Source of the DNA: Flaccisagitta enflata
Lineage: Eukaryota > Chaetognatha > Sagittoidea > Aphragmophora
Length of the DNA: 64,000 bases
Direction: 5' to 3'
NCBI GenBank assembly: GCA_965153355.1
Contig: OZ231126.1
Location: 102,486,001 to 102,550,000, forward strand
Positions within the stretch are counted from its first letter, which is position 1. Each line of letters starts with the position of its first letter. Shown in pieces: positions 34,482-44,830 of this stretch. The translations under genes were made by a program, and so were the position numbers. The notes beneath the pieces were generated by a model. That model was not told the DNA's origin and made no database searches. It saw only the letters and a list, made by a program, of their open reading frames with translations.

Positions 34482-35222
34482 TTGACGTTTTTTATGTACA
34501 AAATGGTTGGCAAGATTGATGAACTGAAGCAGGTGTATATCCCCCATTGTAAACCAAGAGGGATGAAGCACTGTCGCCCATGGATGAAAGCAAACAGTGT
34601 GAAAAAGCAAAGAGCGGTGAAATGGAGGAAGTGGAAACAGTATAAGGAATCTGGCCTTCCCCTGGACTATGATGCCTACAAGATGGAGCAAAACAGACTG
34701 GGTGACATGATCAGGTTGGCAAAGTCAAGATATGAATGCGGACTCATTGATGACATGAAAGACAACCCAAATTTGTTTCATGGACACTGTTGGCGTTCCT
34801 TGAAGACAAAGCAGGGCGTCTTCAATGTAGTGGATGGAAGTGGGAGATTAACTGAAACAGAAGGGGAGGCTGCTGCCGCACTTAACACCTATTACCATTC
34901 AGTATACACCAGGGATGATGGCTCCAGCCCACTTCCTGTCTTCAGCGCAAGGACTGATGAAAAGATCCAAGATGTGTACATCACCACTGATCAGGTGGAA
35001 GAAGTAATGTTGGGATTAAATCCAAACAAGGCATCTGGTCCTGAAGGGGGGAAAGCTATTTCCTTAAAGAATGTGCAGTTGAACTGGCACCAATTCTGCG
35101 GGAGATTTACCGAAAATCACTTGATGTGGCAAATGTTCCCCCTCAATGGAAAGAGGCCTAAATTGTCCCAATACACAAGGGTGGTTCCAAGGCAGTAGTC
35201 AGGGCGTAAGCCCATCCCTGGT
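34482..35222 (+). pseudogene. Truncated LINE (non-LTR retrotransposon) reverse transcriptase fragment
   Basis: The plus-strand frame 34,482-35,198 matches the linker between endonuclease and RT and the first RT block of CR1/Jockey-like LINE ORF2 proteins: RPWMKANSVKKQRAVKWRKW, later YECGLIDDMKDNPNLFHGHC, the WRSLKTKQGV block, LNTYYHSVYTRDDGSSP, and VEEVMLGLNPNKASGPEGG, which is the LNPxKxxGPDG block. Just beyond, another frame carries ELAPILREIYRKSLDVANVP and PQWKEA followed by a stop and IPIHKGGSKAVVRA, so there is a frameshift near 35,060. Everything downstream, including the catalytic YxDD region, is missing from about 35,222. It is a dead fragment; the class is confident, the clade is not. 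Confidence 0.75.
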
Positions 35223-35234
35223 GGCAAGGGGGGT

Positions 35235-35256
35235 GGAGAGAGGAACACCTCTCTCC
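35235..35256. other. Perfect 9-bp stem hairpin
   Basis: GGAGAGAGG, loop AACA, CCTCTCTCC, just after the LINE fragment ends. It could be a terminator-like, boundary or simple palindromic structure. Confidence 0.5.
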
Positions 35257-35761
35257 TAAGAAAAGAGTCTGGGTGTATGAATATCAGGTTCTCGCTCGGC
35301 GGAGAAGTGATTTTCTTCTCTTTTCCTCTCTCTCAAATCGCGTTTCCTGACCTTCGGGGAAGGAAGAGTTGTTGAGAGAAGAGGAATTTCAACTGACCAT
35401 TGAAATTCCTTTCTCAGGATTGCCGGAGCAAGGTCGACGGTGACCACGATCCGCCAATCATGACTCCCCCTCCTTACTAAAAGGGATTTCAGAGAGAAAA
35501 AAATTGAACCTCGAAATCACTTTTCCCTCGGTTTGAACATTTATTAACCAAAACAAAATTTTAGAAGTCAACCGGAATAGAACGAATAAACATGGACAAA
35601 ATTAATGTAAACATTCAAAAAAGTGCAACAGAAAAGAGGAACATACGAACAAATTCAGTGAACAATATTCAATGCGTCTCCTCGATTGCCGAATTTCTTC
35701 TCAATTTCCCTTTACTTCGTCAACTTTTTGAAATAAATCGATCGCCGGACCCAGATGAAAG

Positions 35762-37383
35762 ATGTTGTTCATTTGGTTATTGCCAATCTTTGCCGCCGCG
35801 TACGCCACTCCGGTTTGGAAGGCGCCGGGGCTACAAACAATTAGCCAGGTGTGTTCTCGGTTGCTTATCATCTCTTAATTACTCATACGTTCGTTTTCAA
35901 CTATTCGGTCTTTATTTTGTAATTTTTCTAATGAGCGCTCGCGTATATCATTTCTCCCTGAACCCACGCTTCGCCAAGTCTTTTTCTCCTTAATCGTTAT
36001 ATTTCTTCCTACTTTCTCAGACCGATGGTCTCAAAGACGATGTCAAGCGGTGGGCCCAAGAAAACGCCGTCGATATCACGCCGCTCTTCCAAGATGATTT
36101 GGCGACCTTTTTCAATCGAGTCGGCTATCAGTAAGTAGTCTATTCCTTTGTACATTTTTAATTTTAAACTTTTGTGCACCTACGATATTGGACTACTACA
36201 AGACTTACAAGCCAGATAAAATCCGTTGCGCATGCCCGTAAACTTTGTAGGGTCGTATTTAGCCGAATATCGCGTCCATCATATGGCTTAATCGCCCATA
36301 TTTTATATCTCCTTTTGTTTTTACCCCTTGTCAGGCCCGCAGGACCACCTTGCGTTTTGTTACTCTACGCCATGGTCCACCATCGTCGTCCGTCGATGAC
36401 GAGGTGCTTACCCGCCGGAAGTGACCTTACCCGAGATTATGTGAAGGAGGAAATACACCAAAACGTCGACATGGTCGAAGAATTGGACGCCGCTTCCATC
36501 GTTCTCATCGTCCTTCACATCCTCATCACGAGTCTCGGTCTCGCGTGCTATTGCACGCGCAGCGTTTGCGCCACTCCCGCCGCTACTCTCGCGCCCGCGC
36601 TTCCGTCTACCGCAGACTCACTTCCTCAACGTGACCCACACGGCCAGGTAAGGCAATGGTGAGATCTGTTTTCTTAAATGGCTAAAGTTTTTGTATTTGT
36701 AGGCATCTCTGGCTTATGGTTATGTCGTCGAATTTGATATTTGTGCACTATATTGCATGTTTTATGCTTGTTTGTTTACTGATAGCTTCAATTTGTTTGT
36801 TTTTGCCCGATGATATGATGTTGATTGTTGTCTTTGTTGAAGCTTCGACGAATGGTTTCTTGAATTTGACTGCTTGTTGTCGACGTATAAGTAATGATAT
36901 TTCAACGAGTTGTGCTATGCCTATGTTCATAGTCAATTCAATAAATTTGCCAGTAACAATTTCCAACATTGCCATTTAAGTATTGCAATTGAACTACAAT
37001 ATAAATTTTATTTTGTTGAGTACTCAGTTTTATATTGTTTTTGTTTTTAGTGATCACTTTTTGTATAATATTATAAACAACTCGGTTTTATATATCCAAA
37101 TTTTATGTTGGAAATTGTTTTACATAACGGCACGCGAACAGATTTAGAGAAAAAAATACAATACTTTTAATCAAATGAATACCGCATTACATCATTGACC
37201 AAAATTCCTTATTTTCTTCTAAATATGAACAGGATTGGGGGTGACGGGGATACTGACAACCTCGCCCTCGCGCCAGCTGCTGCCGCCCACGTGAATGACG
37301 CCTCGCATGTCGGTCCAACCGACCCCTTGGAGACCGACAGCGCCTCGACCCACGCTGCGGACACGCTCAACACTGCGGTTTAA
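35762..37383 (+). CDS. Candidate spliced gene for a small secreted or membrane protein
   Basis: Inferred exons: 35,762-35,848; 36,021-36,130; 36,335-36,647; 37,233-37,383. Exon 1 starts at an ATG and encodes a signal-peptide-like stretch (MLFIWLLPIFAAAYATPVWK), ending at a GT donor in phase 0. Exon 2 follows TTTCTCAG, encodes TDGLKDDVKRWAQENAVDIT and more, and ends at GTAAGT. Exon 3 follows CCCCTTGTCAG in matching phase, is Cys-, Arg- and His-containing, and has a hydrophobic segment (SIVLIVLHILITSLGLACYC) that would be a membrane span. It ends at CAG/GTAAGG. Exon 4 follows ATGAACAG and is Ala/Asp/Thr-rich to a stop at 37,383, but only if G5 at 37,237-37,241 is read one base shorter; otherwise translation stops after three codons. 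Exons are GC-rich and introns AT-rich. Phases agree across three junctions, which supports the model. It converges with the retrotransposon pol gene, and I do not recognise the family. Confidence 0.45.
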
Positions 37384-38116
37384 ATTTGGCGGTCGTCGGA
37401 CACCCGCCAAATGCGTTCGCGCCTTTCGCCGCTCATGACTTTTACCGCCGCCGATTTCTTTTAATTCGCGCCCCACGGTCATGAAGCATCTCACTAACTA
37501 TTTTTCGACAGTGTAACACAGCATTTTTAAACAGAAAAGAGACAATTTCAAGAGACAATTTCAAGAATAAAAGCGTCAAACATTTGCCTATTGCCTTTCA
37601 AACCTATTATAGTAACGTTTTCATCATATTAAAAAAATATTTTTCAGTAGAAAAATTCAAAGTTCCAAATTAACAAATTTACATAAAAAAATGTCGCAGA
37701 ATTACGTGTCATACAAGGAAAAAATAGTCAGTTTATACAGCATTGTTACAACAATAATGTGCATATTCAGATTGATAGGCATCTTCACTAGTTCAATTAT
37801 TTTTAAAGCTAGCTACCTTTATTATTCTCATGCTTTTTCCATGACCAGTTTTCTAGGCGCTAAAAATCGACTTCCGGCGGAATTTTAATTTACCCATTGT
37901 TAGGTCTTTTCTTCTGGGCTTTTCTTAAGGTTTTTCACCTTCAGTTCCTTTTGTAAAGGGTGGTCACAGATTTGTTCAAAGCTTTTCTTGATTTTTAAAG
38001 ATTTGACTTCTTACTTTAGTATTACACCAATTTGAGTTTTATCCTCCTGTTGGTAAAATGACTGAGGCCATGAAAGGGTTATTTAACCATTCTTTCTTTG
38101 ACCCCTATGACCACAG

Positions 38117-38481
38117 TCCTCTTACCACTGGACCGACCACTACCCTAAGTGGCCAGGTGGTGGAAAGCCAGGGAGGGGGGGTCGATTGAGTGGGGGCATG
38201 TGGTGGGGTACAGCGTGCTCGGGATTGCCCTCCTCGTGCTGTCCGTCGTCCTCATCAAGCAGAGTCCGCATCTTGCCGAATGCGCATGGGAGGGTTTCCT
38301 CCATGTCGTCGGCCGGATCCGGGTTATGCTTGCTCGGGGTGACGGAGAGCCGGACGAGGAGCAATACGAGTTACCAGACTCCCCACCCGTGCTCCCACCT
38401 GCTCGTCCCCTGCCCCTCAACAGGACCGATTCTGACAGACTTGCTTCCCTTGAGCGTGTCTGTCGCTCAACTTCGGTGTAA
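38117..38481 (+). CDS. Candidate terminal exon with a membrane span and acidic, Pro-rich tail
   Basis: After the acceptor-like CCTATGACCACAG the frame opens with SSYHWTDHYPKWPGGGKPGR. After a one-base frame change in a G7 run (38,175-38,181) it continues as GHVVGYSVLGIALLVLSVVL, a clear membrane span. A basic stretch, an acidic part (DGEPDEEQYELPDSP), a Pro-rich part and a stop at 38,481 follow. AATAAA-type signals occur near 38,615-38,622. It may be the last exon of the gene upstream or of a separate membrane protein. Composition matches the upstream exons more than the pol gene it faces. Confidence 0.4.
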
Positions 38482-38768
38482 ATGGAGCTTTTATATTTTT
38501 CTGTTGTTCATTTATTTCAAAATTGCTTTAGGTTAGGCTCCGTCTTTTCATGGTTTAAGATTTAAATTGATGTGTCATAAACAAATGACACCCCTCAATG
38601 ATTGAAAACATATTAACTATAATAAAATCATTGAGGTTGACCAACTGCATCTTCCGTCGCCCATTTAGGTAATTGCCATTGTGACCTTTTGCCTTTTAGC
38701 TAGATCATTAGTGAATTGGCAAATTGAAGTTGCCATTCATTAGTTAGGGATGCAGGAATGAAAATAAT

Positions 38769-41700
38769 TTAGTAATTATGACCGGATCGTGTTGTCCTAA
38801 CCGGTCGCTCGTCTTCCTTAAAAAGTCGTTCAAGATTGGGATCCTCCACTTCCTCGTGGGTTTCGCGTCCCTCTCGAACGTTGCGCCGTCGTGCGCTACG
38901 CTGTCGCGCGCCCGCGCCACGTGCCCCGTGCGATGCTTCCTCATCAATCTTCGCTCGGGTTACCGTTGCCTCTCGATTCGCGATTCTCTCCATCTCATCG
39001 CACATATCCAAAGCCTCGTCTTCGGTAATGTTATTCAGCTTAACTAATATATCACCAGCTATTACCAGTTCATTACCATTTCTCAGATTTGTCATCCGAT
39101 AGCTATTAGTTGCTACCCTGCTCTTCACCTTCCATATTTCGAAGTTAATCTTATAGCATAATTTCTTAGGTGAATGAGAAGGGAAAACCGTTCGTTTCTT
39201 CAGACAAATATCACCCGGTTGTAACAAACGTGTATAGTCAGTAGCTGAGGTCATTTTTGTCCTTTTCATATAGTTCCTAACGTCCCAGTATCGCGTCCTT
39301 TCACACGCCACCTTTGCTGCCGTCGCCGCCGGAGTCGAATTGGCGCTAGGGTCACCACGATGTCGGAGAAAGTTTGATGGGGCATTAGTGTAATGAAGTG
39401 ACTTAGGTGAGTAACTACCATTACCTAGAGCTATAGACTCGGTTGAGTTTTGGACAAAAGCTGTTTCAGATACCAATTTTGTGAATGACCAACCAGGGTT
39501 CTCTGTCTGTAGGGTTGTCAAAGTCCTCATGAAAGTTCCTATGCATCTTTCAACTTTTGTTTGCGAACGAGAACAGTTAGCCAAACCATGGCTTACTTCT
39601 ACCCCTAGATCAGTTAGGAATTTGTATGATTTACTACCCTTTCTCGCGATCGCATTATCGCATTGAATTCTATAGGGCAGGCCACAAAGCCTTTCCCTCG
39701 TCTCTATCAATGCCGTCAAGATTTGGTCATCAGCGGTGGAAGAAAGAATTTTTGGGACCACGAATCTACTGAACTCGTCGCAGTACAGGTATATATATTT
39801 TCCCTGGCCATTACTATTACTTGCCCAGCCAGTATTGATTGGTCCACACAAATCTATTTCAGCAGAAACATTTGGTTCTAAAGATATTTTATTTCCTGAC
39901 TTGTTTCCCATTCCTCTTTTATGCTTATTAAGTTGGCATACTGCACATTTTGTAAGCTGAGAAGCTAACAAATTACGTAATGAGAAACAAAAGTACCTCT
40001 TAATTAGGCATTGAAATGTCCTCCTTCTTCCCGCGTGTTTATTGGGGGATGATATACCCGAGTGTGTGTCCTTGATAATAGCTTTCATTTTTTCTGCGCC
40101 CACCACTATAAGCGCTGTTATTTCACCTCCATCTGTATGCCACAATCTCATCAATATGCCATCATCATTGATTTTGAACAATGATCGGTTTCTTAAGAAA
40201 GCCTGTACCTCCTTTGGCCTAGAAAGGGCTTCTGTTTTCCCTACCTTGCCATTTTCAATTATAATCTTCTTTATCTCATCAATAATATCATCATTAGATT
40301 GTAGTTCTTTCACCCACTCGAGCTTCTTTCCTTTAAACCTTTCCGGCTTGAAGTCTCTCGTCAAATCTTCGTCCAGCTGGGGGTCCTCCGTAGGTTCGTC
40401 GTAACCACGGTCCACCAGCTCATCGTTTAGTGTATATGCCGCTATTATCTCAGATACACTCATCTTCTTCTCATGACCTTTGCTCGGCTTTATCTCCAAC
40501 GCACGCGACAACTCTTTCACGTCCTCTTTTACGCCGTTGTCCTCGTCGACCACCTTCTCGCGAGGATCCATTGCGAACGCCATTTCCTGGTTTCTCTTAC
40601 GCGTAAAGAAGTCAGTCGCCTCGTCCGCCATCTTTCTGGAAAATAAATTCTTCCACGGAATAGCGGATCCGTCTGGAGCGTATATTCTTCCATCCAAGAA
40701 CCTCTCATACTTACATATGGGTTTGTCATCTGTTGAGCAGCGCGTTGCCCAATCTGACAAATTCAATCGCGTCTCTATGAATAGGACTCTAAAGTTAAAC
40801 TTCTGCAATCTCATCACCCGTCTTGCCAAATCTTTTGGCACCGCCTCTAACGAACTCCATCGTCGTACTGTAGAATTATCAACCAAAGAAAACCAGCATC
40901 TTCCCGACAAATAATGTTCAAATTTGCGCGTGGTCTCCTCGAGCGCCACCAGCTCGAGGAGCCAAATGGGCCACGCGCTCATTGAATCGTCAATACGTCT
41001 ACTCCAACATGCTACAATATGCAAATATCTCTTTGTTGGATCGAGTTTTGAATCGGGGAGGGGGTATAAAGCCTGTGTAATTATGCCGGAAATACTTGTA
41101 GTGCTTGAGTCCGTCCATACAAGTGTGACCGCTTTTGGGTCATTTGTTATAGTGCGTATTACACCCACTGTATCATCCAATAGATAGGCTTTCAATTCTT
41201 CAAACGCTTTTGTATCCCCGGGTGACGGCTTAAATCGCACAGTGGGGTGCGCGAGCCTTCTGAGGTGCGATAACTTTTCAGATAATAATGGAGCCACGGG
41301 TATAAAATACGAAAAAAATGCCGCCTTCGACACGGCCTCTTTTTTATCCCGTGGAAACTCCATCTCAGATATCTTTTTCTTTTTCTCATCTGATAACGAT
41401 TTTGCACCCTGTGACAATTGATACCCCAATACCCTAATGTCCGGTTTCATTAGGTCAACTTTCTTTGGGCTGAGCAGTATGTTATATTTCGAACATACTG
41501 CTAGTGCCAGGGCCAAATCTTCACGCACATGAGTTTTCTGGTCAAGGCTCCTTACACTGATGTCATCCACAAAGACAAAAGAATTTTTAGCCCCACTTTG
41601 TCGAAAAATTTTCTCCATAAAATTTTGACATATGGAAGGTGAGTTTGACCAACCCATGGCTAAACGTTTCAGTATAAAAATCCGGGACAGCGACGGACAA

Positions 41701-43994
41701 TGGAATGCCAGATACCTTTTTGCACTGTTTTTATCAACAAGGAACTGGTAATACATTGCCGTCGCGTCCAAATTTGTGAAAACACAATATCCTTCCGTAG
41801 CAATTTCATTAAAAAATTGGTCACTTATGGGGATAGGGTACTGTACAGGTGTACTTCGAAGGTTAAGTTCCCTGCAATCAATCACCAGCCTACTTTTGGT
41901 TTTCATACGGTGCTCTGCCGGTATCCAACGAGATTCGATTACAATGGACGCGGGGTTTATGAAGGCATCTGAGGCGTCAGGTAGCTCTTCAATAATCCCG
42001 CGTTCAAGCATGGTGGATATATGCTCCTTTAAATGTTTGAGTTTTTCCGCGCTCATTCGCCTTGGTGGGATGCGTGGGAATGGCGCCGCGTTTTTCTGTA
42101 TGTTTACCTTTATCGGTGGCATTTCTATTCCACGGTGGAACTGGGATGGACAGTCTTCATTGAACATGATATGACGAAAATCGTACATAAGAGCCTTCAC
42201 CTCCGGTACCAACTCGTCATCTACCGTTGAAACATCAAACATTTCGAGATATTTTTCTTTATCTGGCCAAAATTTACAGCCTCTACTACGTCTACGCTCG
42301 GCGTTAATATCGACAGGGGTACCGTCGACCGGTATATCGGGCTCTGGAACGTCAAAATCCAGATCAACGGCTATTCCATCCTTCAAACATTTTGTAAATT
42401 TTTCATTATCCACCTTATCTCTCTCAACCAGTTCCGATAAATTTACTGGTTTTCCGTCCGTTATGACATCATCGTATCTTGTTTTTGAAGATTTTAAAAT
42501 TTTTGGTTTTTCAAAGTCCACTTTCTTACCGTCTAGGCTTGTAACTTTGTCCGTCATATTTTTGTGGTCAATTTTCTGCTTTCCTTTTTCTTCTACGGAC
42601 CTCCCTTCCAAAGTTATAGCCGATTTAGTGTTTTCACCTAATTTGCATAATTGGGGGTTACCAACATTTTGCTCAAAATTCACGTTAGAATATTGCAAAT
42701 TGTTCGTCTGGTCACCCTGAGTCCCGTTAGGTGCTTGATTTTTGTCTACCATGTGTCGTTGGGGAGTTATAGCATTTTGAAAATTGATATTTCCTCCCCC
42801 ACATTTATTCGCCTTTTCCGCCTCTTCCTTCCCATAGTGCGAAACAAAAGAGGACTTTTGTTCGGTCGAGATTTCGGCGCAAGTTATGTTTCGCATTGAT
42901 CGGATCATCGTCTGAACCTCCTCTCTATCATATGACATAACCGTATGTCTTCCTGGTCTATCACTACACCGCTTTACTTCTCCTATCGCCGTTCCTTTTG
43001 CGAATACAATACTATTATCACTCTTGTTTTCCACAGTGATATAAAACTTCTCTCTCGGTTCGTGTAACATTAAGGACGGTATATATACCTCCTCTATTTC
43101 ATTATCTCCGTCAAATAAACTCAGGAACACACTTTTACAAGTCGGATCCATTTTATAGTCCGTTGTCACCTCTATGTCCGTCAGACTGTACGGCCTCGCT
43201 GTCTGTTTATGACTTGATCTAGCCCAATTTTGCCTCCTCGCCTGTATCTTTCTCTCTTTTCTAACCTTATTTTCATTCATTCTCACACTCAATTCTCTCG
43301 CCGCTTCCTCCGGAGAACATGATGTTTTTATGGGGTACCTATCAATCCAAAAAATCTCTGTTTTTGTGTTTAATGACAGGTTTAATTTGCTATTTCTTAG
43401 CATGTCTATGCCAATTATTGAGAATTCAGTTTTACAAACATAAAATTTCATGATCGCTATAACTGAACCAAAATGCAGTTTCAATGTTGACATTTCCGTG
43501 ATTTCTTGGACAGAATTATTATCAAATGACCTTATTTTTATGGGTGTGGTCAACTTTTCCACCGTACCCAATCTACTCGTTGCGTAATCCGTTATAGAAA
43601 TGTCGGCTGCGCTATCACAGAATAAAATTACTGTAGACGAAGCTATCTTTGATGCCAGATAGTATTTACCTCTCTTCTTTCTAAAAGCTGAGATGTTCAT
43701 AGCTTTTTCCGTTGGATTATAACTCGACGCCAATTTCACTTTATTTGGTGAATTTTTATTAGCGTAAATGGGGTAAATAGTTTCACAATGATCATTTTTA
43801 TCACAGTAAGAATCATTTGAAGCATGTAAATTATCAGCACAAGATGAGTCATCAGCAATTTTATCACAGTTAACGATAACACATGAGTTATTATCAGAAG
43901 GCATAGTATCACAACTTTGATTACGAGGCATAGTATCACAACTTTGATTTATATCATCACTAATCATCATCATTTTCCCATTGGGCCATGTCAT
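38769..43994 (-). CDS. pol: Ty3/gypsy-like retrotransposon Pol polyprotein
   Basis: One intact 1,741-codon frame. Domains in order: aspartic protease with CDSAADISITD (Asp127) and a later SIIGIDML block near 210; a poorly conserved linker; reverse transcriptase with RLVIDCRELN (about 700), FTNLDATAMYYQF, LAMGWSNSP and FVFVDDIS (about 805); RNase H with TLVWTDSS (about 960), ALEETTRKFEHYL, LVDNSTVRRW and LSDWATR; integrase with an H-H-C-C zinc region (HSGISSPNKH ... CAVCQ, about 1,311-1,350) and the D-D-E core EIDLCGP (about 1,378), QCDNA (about 1,446) and KVERC (about 1,481). The C terminus is Arg- and acidic-rich and ends in TTRSGHNY. Domain order and RT motifs fit the Ty3/gypsy group (BEL/Pao has the same order and is the alternative). 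Gag ends 26 bp upstream in another frame, so expression needs recoding or reinitiation. All catalytic residues I can judge are present. Confidence 0.9.
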   Translation of the reverse strand: MTWPNGKMMMISDDINQSCDTMPRNQSCDTMPSDNNSCVIVNCDKIADDSSCADNLHASNDSYCDKNDHCETIYPIYANKNSPNKVKLASSYNPTEKAMNISAFRKKRGKYYLASKIASSTVILFCDSAADISITDYATSRLGTVEKLTTPIKIRSFDNNSVQEITEMSTLKLHFGSVIAIMKFYVCKTEFSIIGIDMLRNSKLNLSLNTKTEIFWIDRYPIKTSCSPEEAARELSVRMNENKVRKERKIQARRQNWARSSHKQTARPYSLTDIEVTTDYKMDPTCKSVFLSLFDGDNEIEEVYIPSLMLHEPREKFYITVENKSDNSIVFAKGTAIGEVKRCSDRPGRHTVMSYDREEVQTMIRSMRNITCAEISTEQKSSFVSHYGKEEAEKANKCGGGNINFQNAITPQRHMVDKNQAPNGTQGDQTNNLQYSNVNFEQNVGNPQLCKLGENTKSAITLEGRSVEEKGKQKIDHKNMTDKVTSLDGKKVDFEKPKILKSSKTRYDDVITDGKPVNLSELVERDKVDNEKFTKCLKDGIAVDLDFDVPEPDIPVDGTPVDINAERRRSRGCKFWPDKEKYLEMFDVSTVDDELVPEVKALMYDFRHIMFNEDCPSQFHRGIEMPPIKVNIQKNAAPFPRIPPRRMSAEKLKHLKEHISTMLERGIIEELPDASDAFINPASIVIESRWIPAEHRMKTKSRLVIDCRELNLRSTPVQYPIPISDQFFNEIATEGYCVFTNLDATAMYYQFLVDKNSAKRYLAFHCPSLSRIFILKRLAMGWSNSPSICQNFMEKIFRQSGAKNSFVFVDDISVRSLDQKTHVREDLALALAVCSKYNILLSPKKVDLMKPDIRVLGYQLSQGAKSLSDEKKKKISEMEFPRDKKEAVSKAAFFSYFIPVAPLLSEKLSHLRRLAHPTVRFKPSPGDTKAFEELKAYLLDDTVGVIRTITNDPKAVTLVWTDSSTTSISGIITQALYPLPDSKLDPTKRYLHIVACWSRRIDDSMSAWPIWLLELVALEETTRKFEHYLSGRCWFSLVDNSTVRRWSSLEAVPKDLARRVMRLQKFNFRVLFIETRLNLSDWATRCSTDDKPICKYERFLDGRIYAPDGSAIPWKNLFSRKMADEATDFFTRKRNQEMAFAMDPREKVVDEDNGVKEDVKELSRALEIKPSKGHEKKMSVSEIIAAYTLNDELVDRGYDEPTEDPQLDEDLTRDFKPERFKGKKLEWVKELQSNDDIIDEIKKIIIENGKVGKTEALSRPKEVQAFLRNRSLFKINDDGILMRLWHTDGGEITALIVVGAEKMKAIIKDTHSGISSPNKHAGRRRTFQCLIKRYFCFSLRNLLASQLTKCAVCQLNKHKRGMGNKSGNKISLEPNVSAEIDLCGPINTGWASNSNGQGKYIYLYCDEFSRFVVPKILSSTADDQILTALIETRERLCGLPYRIQCDNAIARKGSKSYKFLTDLGVEVSHGLANCSRSQTKVERCIGTFMRTLTTLQTENPGWSFTKLVSETAFVQNSTESIALGNGSYSPKSLHYTNAPSNFLRHRGDPSANSTPAATAAKVACERTRYWDVRNYMKRTKMTSATDYTRLLQPGDICLKKRTVFPSHSPKKLCYKINFEIWKVKSRVATNSYRMTNLRNGNELVIAGDILVKLNNITEDEALDMCDEMERIANREATVTRAKIDEEASHGARGAGARQRSARRRNVREGRETHEEVEDPNLERLFKEDERPVRTTRSGHNY

Positions 43995-44019
43995 TTACAG
44001 CAGCTACTGAATCTAACCG

Positions 44020-44820
44020 TCACTTCTTAGAAAACGCTTCTTTTAACAATTTAACCCTTTCCGCTTTATCCTTAGGCATCTTGCGACAAAGCGAAGAAAA
44101 ATGCCTTGATTCGTTCCGATTGAACGTCTTCTTACAATAGGGACAAAAATTGACGCAGGACCGGAAGTGCGGCTCGAAGGTATGACCCATAGCTACGCAG
44201 GCATAACAGCCCCTTAGGCCGTATGTGTTAGCCGCTTTGGCCGCTTTGGCCTGAGTGTTATTTTGGCTAAATGACGACACATTTCTTCCTCTAGTTGCCG
44301 CACCACGCGTTCCCGTCGTTGACGCCCGGCCCCTCATCGCCGCGCCCCGGGACATCGCTCTGCCTCGGAAAGGGACGGAAGCTCCCCTTCGCGTGAAACC
44401 CCCGGCCGCGGCCGCGCCCCGGCCTTGTGAACGGCCTGCCCCTCGGCCCCGGACGGCCCCAGCCGTTCTGTTGAAAGCCGAGATGGTGCCTGTTCCACGG
44501 AAACTCCCTCTTCTGAAGTTTGGCGTTCCTCGATACTTCGTTGTCGTCGTCGGCTGCGTCACGCTTCTCTCCCCTTCCATACGCAGATTTTGCGACGTCT
44601 TTGAAGCGAACGACCTAATGGCAGATAAGGTTCTATCATCTCCGTAATCGTGCATGCGCACGTAACGCCTAAGCGTATGGTTATATATCCCGTCAATGAA
44701 AGCTTCCGATGAATCATCAATTGGGCGCCCAGTCTCCTCGTGCACGTCAACATGACTCTCAAAATAGCTCTCAATGCTTTGACCAGGTTTTTGCTTGTGA
44801 ACCCTGGCCAGCATGAGAGC
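44020..44820 (-). CDS. gag: Retrotransposon Gag, C-terminal part (capsid end and nucleocapsid)
   Basis: The minus-strand frame contains RVHKQKPGQSIESYFESHVD and a SEAFIDGIYNHTLRRYVR block, typical of the capsid C-terminal half, then an Arg/Gly/Ala-rich region (about 44,290-44,560) and a Cys/His cluster (CYACVAMGH ... CVNFCPYCKK, with later His and Cys) that should be the nucleic-acid-binding part. The stop is at 44,020. The upstream part of the same gene lies on the far side of the palindromic insertion and joins in frame when the insertion and one target copy are ignored. The first Met at 44,814 is therefore internal, not a real start. Confidence 0.75.
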   Translation of the reverse strand, partial: ALMLARVHKQKPGQSIESYFESHVDVHEETGRPIDDSSEAFIDGIYNHTLRRYVRMHDYGDDRTLSAIRSFASKTSQNLRMEGERSVTQPTTTTKYRGTPNFRRGSFRGTGTISAFNRTAGAVRGRGAGRSQGRGAAAAGGFTRRGASVPFRGRAMSRGAAMRGRASTTGTRGAATRGRNVSSFSQNNTQAKAAKAANTYGLRGCYACVAMGHTFEPHFRSCVNFCPYCKKTFNRNESRHFSSLCRKMPKDKAERVKLLKEAFSKK

Positions 44821-44830
44821 ATGTTGACGC

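Noticed and set aside
36716-36979. 87-codon ORF between exons as a coding exon
   Set aside because: AT-rich, low-complexity hydrophobic reading within a likely intron; the GC-rich exons on either side are more convincing.
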